A stretch of DNA of 64,000 nucleotides from Astrocystis sublimbata (lineage: Eukaryota; Ascomycota; Sordariomycetes; Xylariales; Xylariaceae): NCBI GenBank assembly GCA_022453515.1, contig JAJNNY010000023.1, positions 1 through 64,000 of the forward strand, in the 5' to 3' direction. The notes under the pieces were generated by a model. That model did not search any database, was not told where the DNA came from, and was given only the letters and a program-made list of their open reading frames with translations. Position numbers and translations under genes: made by a program. Positions 56,116 through 64,000 of the stretch are shown piece after piece (positions within the stretch are counted from its first letter, which is position 1; every line of letters begins with the position of its first letter).

Positions 56116-59100
56116 ATGCAAGGCCGCTCTCGCAGAGGCGAGACGCCCTCGCTGGGTGCCCATGCTCGTCCAGCTGCGGCAGGGCGCGCTGCTGGCTCCC
56201 GATCAACTACATCCAGGATGTCGACTTTGAGGCAGCCCATGTACCACCATGCCGTCATGGCTGCGAGAATCGACCGTACCGCCGCCCCGTCCCCCGCCGA
56301 GTCCATGTCATCTGTTGCGACCACGGGAACGAAGCGCAAGGAGCGCGACTTCGAGGTGGAAACTGTGCAGGAGACCAACATCAATGTTGTCGTACGGTGT
56401 CGAGGCCGCAACGAGCGCGAGGTGCGCGAGAGCAGCGCCATTGTCGTATCCACCGACGCTGCGCAGGGCAAAACCGTCGAGCTATCCATGGGGCCCAATG
56501 CTCTCACCAACAAAACCTACAACTTCGACCGTGTCTTCTCCCCTGCAGCCGACCAGAGCGCCGTATATGACGATGTCGTGAAGCCGATCTTGGAGGAGGT
56601 AAGCTGTCTCGACACCCACGCACGAAGGAATCGTTAACTCACACAGTATCACAGATGTTGAGTGGCTACAACTGCACTATTTTCGCCTACGGCCAGACAG
56701 GCACAGGCAAAACATACACCATGTCAGGCAACATGGAAGAGACCTTCGGTCTGCTGTCCGACGACGCCGGTATCATCCCTCGAGTACTCCACTCCCTTTT
56801 CAACAAGTTGGACAAGGAGGACACGGAGAGTTTTGTGAAATGCTCCTTTATCGAGCTCTACAACGAGGAGCTCCGCGATCTCATGTCGGTTGAAGAGAAC
56901 ACCAAACTCAAGATATTCGACGACGCATCTCGAAAAGGCCACGCAACAACCGTCGTACAAGGCATGGAGGAGGCTCACATCAGGAATGCGGCCGAAGGAA
57001 TCAAAATGCTCCAAGAGGGCAGTTTGAAGAGACAAGTCGCAGCCACGAAATGCAATGACCTCAGCAGCCGCAGTCACACCATCTTCACGATAACGGCGTG
57101 CGTCAAGAAGGCTGGAGAGGACGGGGAAGACTGGGTCAGTGCTGGGAAGCTGAACCTGGTCGATCTTGCTGGCAGTGAGAACATACAAAGATCGGGCGCA
57201 GAAAACAAACGTGCGGCTGAAGCCGGCTTGATCAACAAAAGTCTGCTTACCCTGGGACGAGTCATCAACGCTCTTGTGGATCGCAGCTCGCATATCCCCT
57301 ACCGAGAATCCAAGTTGACTCGTCTCTTGCAAGATTCACTGGGAGGCCGTACAAAAACTTGCATAATAGCCACCATCTCTCCGGCCAAGAGCAACCTCGA
57401 GGAGACCATATCAACGCTGGATTACGCCTTCCGGGCCAAGAACATTCGCAACAAGCCTCAAGTCAACCAAATGATACGAAAGGGTGCTTTGCTTCGAGAT
57501 TTCACCCACGAGATCGAGAAGCTTAAAAGCGAATTGATCGCAACTCGCCAGCGCAATGGAGTCTACCTCTCCAACGAGAGCTATGAAGAAATGGCGACAG
57601 TCAGCGAATCACGGCGCATCCAAAATGAGGAACAAGTTGTCAAGATAGAAGCCCTTGAATCAAATCTTCGGAACAAAGTGCAAGAACTGTTCTCGTTGAC
57701 GTCGAGCCTAATGGGACTGAGGAAAGATCATGAGACCACTAAGCTGCAACTAGATGAGACCAAAGGCGTGCTCGACCAGACCGATATTGTGTTGGAGGCG
57801 ACCCGGAAAACACTAGCCGAGGAGACCCTACTTCGCGAAGCGCATCAAAAAACGGAAGAGCAGATGCATGCAGTGGGGAACAAACTCATCAAGACCCTGC
57901 AAAAGACCGTTGGGCATGTGGGGGGTTTGCACGCAAAAAACAAGAGAAAATCTGACATTCAGGCCGTGAATCGAAACAATTGGAGTCTGGCTCAGGAAGA
58001 GGTGGCCGACATCACGTCTTTGGTCGAAAGCCGGCTAGAGGAATTTCGGGACGAGCAACAGCATCACATTTCCAACATCTCCATATGTATGCAGACATTT
58101 GTGCAGGCAGAATTAGAGAAGCTCTCATCAACACAGTCGTTTCTCGACCAGAATCTAGACTCTTTCACCACATCGAAGAAGGAGCTGCTGGAGCAAAAAC
58201 AAAAGTCGAGAGACGAGACGGACGAGGTGCTTGAGGAAATCAAAGAAGTACGAAATCACATCAAAGAGCGAGTCGGCGATAGCCTCCAAGCAATCGCAAC
58301 CGCCGCAGAGACGATTGCTGAGGATGTCCTTAGCGAGCTCGGCACATTTCACAACCTATTGCACGCATCCTACTCTGCTTTAGGCAAAGACTTCAAGACT
58401 ATTTTTGAAGACTTGTTAAAACACAATGCTGCCCAACGGAAAGAGTCCGATGATCTCAGGGCGCAGTTAGAGAACGCTACAAAGACCATCAAGCAGTCCA
58501 ATGCTTCCATTACTACGCAGATACAAGATGTGATAGAACAGGAAAGACGCCAAGCTGCTCAGGAGCGCGGCAACTTATTGGCGCAAATTACGTCGCTCGT
58601 CAACTCCCAGGCCCATACACAGGAGTCTCGCCTGGCCAGCAAGGCAGCTTTCATACAGTCAAGTGTTGAAGGAAATACAACTACGTTAGATGAAACAATG
58701 TCACAGTACTCCCAGGGTATGGATAAATGGAACACGCGAGAAGGACAGTTTCTTGATGGAGTTGCTACGTCGCGAGAGACCATTAAATCCAAGCTCCAGG
58801 ATGACTGGAATGTAGGTTTTTCCCTTACACTCCTGATAACGAACATTGCTGACCCATAAAAAAGGCGGCGAACACGCATAGCACATCAATCCAAAACTCG
58901 ACCCAGTCGGTCCATGCAACCACTGTGCGTGTTGTCGATGAGCAGATGCGTGACCTCGATGAACAGATGACTTCCCTGGACGATTTTGTCGCCCGTGCCC
59001 GCTCACAGAACGCGCAGCATGATGACCGACACACACAGTCATTACACAATCTATCCAACACAGTCGAGGGTTCCTATGAAAATATCGCTGACCACTTCCT

Positions 59101-59806
59101 GACAACATGCTCTCGAGTCGAAGAGCTCGCGTCAGAAATGGAGACGGATATCAAGACTGCAGAAGAGGCGCTGGAGCCATTGCTGGATAACATCTGCCAG
59201 CCCCTCACTGACCTTCGCGAAAACGTTGCGGGCACAGCCCTTCAGGAATACCAGCCCACTGGTGCCACGCCCCAAAAGTTGACTTATGATTACCCCACCG
59301 AACTTCCTCGAACGCAAGCGCATGCCTCCTTGATTGCCAAGTTCAATGGAGAGCCGTCGCCTAGTAAAGCGGCTGTCTTCGCTGATGCCGACTCAACCCT
59401 GTCGGAGAACCGATCGCCTTCTCGGCCAGTTAGTAGTGATGACCCCGCGGCTCCTACAGCTGATCGGGCCCGCAACCCGTTCACCACCAGTCTCCAGGAG
59501 CTACACCCGAACGTCAATAACAGCAACGTCATTTCAAGCTTCAATCAACGAGGTAGTGCGACCATCCACGGCTTCGGTAGTAGTCTTGGTCTCGGCAGCC
59601 TGATGGGTGCCGAGGATGATATTCCCGAGGACATGACGATGCCGCTGGTTAAGAAGAGCAGGACCACCCGAGGCAGGGCAAGCAGGTCAACGTTGAATGT
59701 CGAAGGGCGGGAGAATCTACCTCCTCTTGCGACGATGGTCCCGGGAGGTGGTAAGGAGATCTTCTCGCAGAGTATTGCCAGGAGGAAAAGCCCAAGGCTG
59801 AACTAA
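56116..59806 (+). CDS. bimC: Kinesin-5 mitotic motor (BimC/Cut7/Eg5)
   Basis: Three exons: 56116-56598, 56655-58811 and 58865-59806. Introns are GTAAGC...CACAG and GTAGGT...AAAAG, both phase 0, and the product has 1,193 residues. Homotetrameric plus-end motor that slides antiparallel microtubules to separate spindle poles. The N-terminal motor domain holds the P-loop GQTGTGKT (about 174-181), switch I NDLSSRSH and switch II DLAGSE. The neck reads YAFRAKNIRNKPQVNQ. A long central coiled coil follows. The tail carries the BimC box (PQKLTYDYPTELPRT, about residue 1016 on), where Cdk1 phosphorylation targets the motor to spindles. A basic C-terminus ends RRKSPRLN. The start is the first ATG in frame. 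A second at 56218 would give a shorter N-terminal tail. The first intron lies next to the conserved GYNCTIFAYGQTG. Confidence 0.96.
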
Positions 59807-61115
59807 AGGAGACATTGATGCTTGGAACTTTTTCATGGACGTTTTCGTTGGATGGCTGTTTGAGGAAAGATACCCAGCCTTGGCGTTACTGGGTTTTTAG
59901 GGCGTTGTGCGGTCAGTGGGATGGATATGTGTTTGCTGTCGCAGGCGGAGAGAGGGCTTTTGTTCAAGCGCAGATACCAGGTCAAATTGTTGGTACAGTT
60001 TCTACTTGCTACATTTCTCCAGTCACTCGAAAGTTATACCCATATGGACATATGTTCGCGTGCGTCGCTATATTTCCTGACTTGATGTCCGCTCTCAAAG
60101 TCGCTCCCACGATGCGCTGTAGCCTGCCGTAGCGGACGAGATTGTCCTAGAGATGTCTATGCCGCTCGCTGTGCATCCAGGTGCAGTACTACCTAGGTAG
60201 TACCCAGGTAGCCCGTGGTGCAAAAATTGAATGATTGAAATCGAGCACTGCTATCTATCCGTACTAGGTAGCAGGAGGGTGTAAATTATCTAGAGAATAA
60301 CGCATATATTGTTGATTATTTGATTATTACCTGATTATATAGTACTTGTTCAAAAGTACCTACTACAACCTAGTACTATGTTGGTGGCCCGGGGTCATTG
60401 GATAGCCGTTATTATAGGATTCAGCAGAATACCTAAATAAGTATGCAAGGCTTAAGGTTGTGTTAATATTTCATTTTATAATTCGCAGAACCTGCCCACT
60501 GGAGGTAATCAAGGTACCCAGATAGTACCTTCCTGGTTGCACCGTCGTAACTGCGCCCCCTTGAACCGTTGTACCTTGGGTAGGTACATGTATGTATTCC
60601 TTACTACATATGTACCTACACGTACATACTTCCCAAGCTGCGGCTCGGGAGTAGTCATCGTCCGTTACACCATCATCGTGTTTGGCAAACCAATCTTGAA
60701 CTAGACCAAAGTCTTATGCATACTAGGTTAAGTACCTACCAATCTTGAAGTAAGTACTACTTACAGTTTTGATCTGTTTATTTGCTCTGCTTCACAAGGT
60801 CGATTTGTTTTTCCTTGCGCTGGTCCTTCGAGTGCTACCTACATGTAGTATACAACCCAACCCAACCCAGTCAGTCGTTCCTGTCATTTTAGCGATTCAG
60901 CGGAAGTCTACAATACTCGCAGCTTCTCTCGAACTCACTTCAACCTTCCGCCATGCTTTGGAAGTGACTGTGATTTTATTTCAACCTACCTTATCTATTA
61001 GGTACCTACTTGACGCACACTGACCTTGTCTACATGTAGTTAACTCTAAGTACATATATCTACCACACCCGGCTCGCTAAATCATTTGCCTTGGCGCCCA
61101 TGACGTTCGCTGGCC
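59807..61115. other. 1.3-kb gene-free region
   Basis: 3' flank of kinesin-5 with many TACCTA/TAGGTA words, including ACCTAGGT at 60191-60198. AT-rich from 60,220 to 60,480. No convincing coding frame. Confidence 0.5.
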
Positions 61116-62616
61116 ATGTCTCCCTGGCATTTGGAGACGAACAGTGACCGACTACATCGGCACCATCGGCATGATAGCATTGCCAGAGCGATTGCTGGGC
61201 CTGATGCAAGCCTGTTGGACTTTGAAGTCGAACCCGAACATGCCCATACTCGCCACAGACCCGTTGTTTGCGCTGTCTGCGGTGGCATCATCAAAGTATG
61301 CACCCAAAGACATAACCAGAGTACATCACTCGAGGTACCGGCATGGAGTTAGTATATTTCATTCTTTTATTCCTCGATTCGGCCCAATTTCTGCTCTTTA
61401 AATGCTGCATGGTTCTGCATACGCTCGAAACACCTCATTCATGAGCCAAAGTTGCCCAAACACGGCAGATTCTAATTATTTCTCTGACAGTGCTCCCCAT
61501 CCTTGTGAAGGGCAAGCCTGAATACCTTGAATGGGAGCCAAAACCGCGGCCAGGACAAATTTCCCATAAATCATGGTATGAGAACAGTTACAATCTGATT
61601 AGGGTAATCACCCCGACAGCCTTCATTGGGGGTTCCCAGGGCATGAAGGTCGGAGACAAAATTCTGCACATCGACACACGAGACCCGTTGATGAAGATAC
61701 CTCTCCATGGGGTATGTTTTCGGCTTGTGCATATCTTTTGCGAAGACCAGTTTCGTTTCCGCTTGCATATCGGAGATCCCAATGGCGGTGCTCCTTCCAC
61801 ACTGCCGCACTTCTACACGATTTGGCGCCAACGTGCAATTGCTTCGGATCCAGGGGGTTTGATGACCCATCCCATTCTCGAGGGGAACGACTACTTTGGA
61901 GACCTCTCGTTCATGCAGGGAAATATGGTATGTTTCCTATAGGATCTTTTCCCCTGCAATCTTTGGATCTATCGTTGGGAACGAGCACAACTGACCCTCG
62001 GGCTTCATAGCAACTCTACTATGCTTACATTCAAGAACAAGAACCCTTATATCGTCGCTTGCTCGCGCATCCGATGAAGGTTCCTAGCTTAACCGATGTC
62101 GTCGTGAGCGCGAACCTCCAGACCCTAGATGGCAGGGAACGTAACCCGTGCATTGAACTGGCCAATTTGTACAGTCGCATCCAGAACGTTCTTCCCCTGG
62201 AGATTCGAGAGATGGTTTACACTGCTATGGAGCCGTTTTACCAGGGACACGGTCCTCCTCTCGCGCCAACGAGAGTCCTGCCACCTCAGTATTGGAAGGC
62301 GCGATTGTTCTCTGGGGAGCTGATCCCCTGGTTGTTCGACCTAAGGGAGACAGACCTCCTAGATTACCGCTGCATGACATTCTATGGAACCACACACGAC
62401 TCTGATATTGCCGGCAGCGACTGGGAACAAGGCAGAGACGTATATGATGAAGACATGTGGGACTGGGAGTTCCTTTGCCGCCAACTCGCACAATCCAACG
62501 TCTTTGAAGAAGGAGGGCTGCTGGAGGGGAAACCAGACAATCTCTACAATCGTCACCGTATCTGGAAATTGCTAGAGGCTGCTCGGTTGGGCCATGTTAA
62601 ATTCAGAGACACATAG
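61116..62616 (+). CDS. F-box-related fungal protein, unknown function
   Basis: Three proposed exons: 61116-61347, 61491-61927 and 62011-62616, giving 424 residues. Introns are GTTAGT...GACAG (143 nt) and GTATGT...CATAG (83 nt, branch CTGAC). The N-terminus carries a short Cys pair (VVCAVCGG). The middle reads KIPLHGVCFRLVHIF, like the hydrophobic HxxC/W segment that precedes F-boxes in large fungal families. The later part has an F-box-like LPLEIREMVYTAMEP followed by LPPQYWKARLFSGELIPWLFDL, a run common in those proteins. Family membership is inference, and the first exon is the least certain part. Confidence 0.6.
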
Positions 62617-62865
62617 GAGGGCATTCTCCTTTTCTAGCACAGTAACGGCGGGAATCATGCCTGCTTTGTTTCGCACCGGTTGGAATGGACCCGTCACGGA
62701 AATAGAGATGCAGTCTGGTATGGTTTGTTCATAGGTACAAATACATACTATAATACAGCGTCTTTAATTTATACCTGTGGCCCAGTATCTATCATCAGTC
62801 AATGCAATTTGGTGTCTCAGTACTAACCAACAAGCTTCAACTTATAGCTAACCCAGAGACATAGT

Positions 62866-64000
62866 TCATAAAGACTTGACAACTTCCTCGCAACGACCGC
62901 ACAGCGCATCCTCCTGCGGGGCGATATAGCGCCAACAACGGGAACATTTGGCATGCTCAGGGGGGCGAACCTCGACAGTTGCCGTGACGCCTTGGATCTC
63001 AAGATCCTCGCGGAAAACAAAGTCAGAAACGTCGTCGCGTTGGGGCCCGTTGATGCGAACGCCGGAGACGACGAACATGCTTTCGAGCTCATCTGCGTGT
63101 TTCTCGAGTACGTTCAATACAGCATAGTGTTCTTGCCCATCCACAGATGACGGGACGTAGATGTCGACGGTACTTTGAAGCGATGAGCCCACGTGTCCAG
63201 CGCTACGTGCCTGCTCCAGAGCACGCTTGGTGGCGCCGTGGAAGGCCATGAGGACGGGAATGTCTTTCTGCAGCTCCACAGGGTCGACAGTTAGCCGGCC
63301 AGAGTCGATGATGGGATCTGCATAGAGTTGTTGAAGAGGGTGTGTCAGAGAGCTGGGAGAGTCAGTAGTGCACTATGAGTGACTCGCGATTGGCGAAGAA
63401 TTATAAATAACGTACGCGTCTTGCTTCATCCACTCTGGACGGTGTTCCCAAGCCTCTTCGACAAGTAAGGGGGTCATGGGCGCCAACATCCGGAGGAACC
63501 CGTTGAAAACGGGTTCAAGAACACCTCCCCCATCTCCGCAATAGAGACGATCTTTGAGCGCTTCGAGGTAAAATGCTGAGAGGTCATTATTGATCCACCG
63601 ATTCAGGGCGTTGTATCCCTTATAAAACTCATGATTGTCAAACGCTTTGCCAACTTCTTCCATTGTAGCTTGCAGCTGGATCAGAGCGACCTGGTCCGTG
63701 ACACTGAGAGACGCAACACGTGCGGATTTGTGCATTGAACCAAGAAGCATCTTCGTCGTTGTACGATACTTGATGAGAGAGCTGTGGATGGCCTGCAGGA
63801 CGGGGACACTGATGACAACATCACTGGTATAATCGCTGCTCGCAGCCCACAAACGCAGAGCATCAGGACCTAACGCGTCGTACGTCGGTGCGCCTTTTGC
63901 GGCTTTTCCTTTTCGCTTCATTGGTGGCAGAAGGGTGCCATCTACGACTTGCTGGGGCTCTATGGTGTTTCCGATCGATTTGGACATCTTCATACCTTCC
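62866..64000 (-). CDS. ism1: Isoleucyl-tRNA synthetase, mitochondrial type (3' part, runs off window)
   Basis: Only the C-terminal part is present. It runs from the right edge to 63416, then after a 63-nt intron (GTACGT...CCCAG, branch ACTGAC) from 63352 to 62866. It begins just before the class I signature KMSKSIGN, which holds the ATP during isoleucyl-adenylate formation. The sequence then follows the family through DALRLWAASSDYTSDV, the anticodon-binding helical domain (NRWINNDLSAFYLEALKDRLY) and a C-terminal zinc finger with CSRCW...CGRC. That bacterial-type zinc finger and the compact C-terminus point to the organellar enzyme (yeast Ism1) rather than the cytosolic one. The HIGH motif, editing domain and start lie beyond the window. 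Confidence 0.9.

Overview
This window is fungal nuclear DNA, most likely from a filamentous ascomycete (Pezizomycotina, probably Sordariomycetes). Genes have short introns (about 45-150 nt) with GTRNGT donors and CTRAY branch sites. The gene set includes a Pezizomycotina-type NADPH oxidase A, a class I myosin with an SH3 and acidic tail, PFA4, a Cep57/Ppc89-type spindle pole protein and PHAF1. The species cannot be fixed from the sequence alone. All exon structures are my own reading of splice signals and frame.

Layout. 0.5-11.8 kb: NOC2 (ribosome biogenesis), a small membrane protein, a possible papain-like protein, a long FN3/coiled-coil protein and CMC1. 12.5-13 kb: AT-rich block plus a tRNA-derived SINE-like element. 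13.2-16.3 kb: an F-box-type protein and a cysteine-rich secreted protein. 19-25.2 kb: a DUF829/PaxU-like hydrolase, a Pro/Gly-rich unknown, a secreted tannase/feruloyl esterase and a Cys-rich protein with a Ser/Thr stalk and hydrophobic tail. 25.2-29.4 kb: gene-poor, with a decayed DUF300 membrane-protein gene. 29.5-31.4 kb: noxA. 31.4-36.3 kb: about 5 kb without a recognisable gene. 36.3-48.1 kb: a cell-biology block with myosin-1, PFA4, Y14 and Ppc89/Cep57-like. 48.1-51.2 kb: empty. 51.2-54.3 kb: an SDR reductase and PHAF1. 55.0-55.5 kb: a MITE with TA target duplication. 56.1-59.8 kb: kinesin-5. 61.1-62.6 kb: an F-box-related protein. 62.9 kb to the end: the 3' part of a mitochondrial-type isoleucyl-tRNA synthetase.

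How the genes relate. There is no operon or convincing biosynthetic cluster. Most of the genes are housekeeping: ribosome assembly, cytochrome oxidase assembly, EJC, mitosis (kinesin-5 and spindle pole anchor), actin motor and palmitoylation. The 15-25 kb stretch is the accessory part, with three secreted or surface proteins and a PaxU-like hydrolase in longer intergenic DNA, as often seen for host- or substrate-interaction genes.

The items most worth a second look are the MITE, the SINE-like element, the DUF300 pseudogene, the non-canonical splicing needed to bypass an in-frame TAG in the spindle-pole gene, the two Cys-rich secreted proteins, the His...Asn-Cys protein at 4.9 kb and the over-represented palindrome ACCTAGGT. 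I found no CRISPR, rRNA, intact tRNA, virus-derived gene or new multi-gene system.
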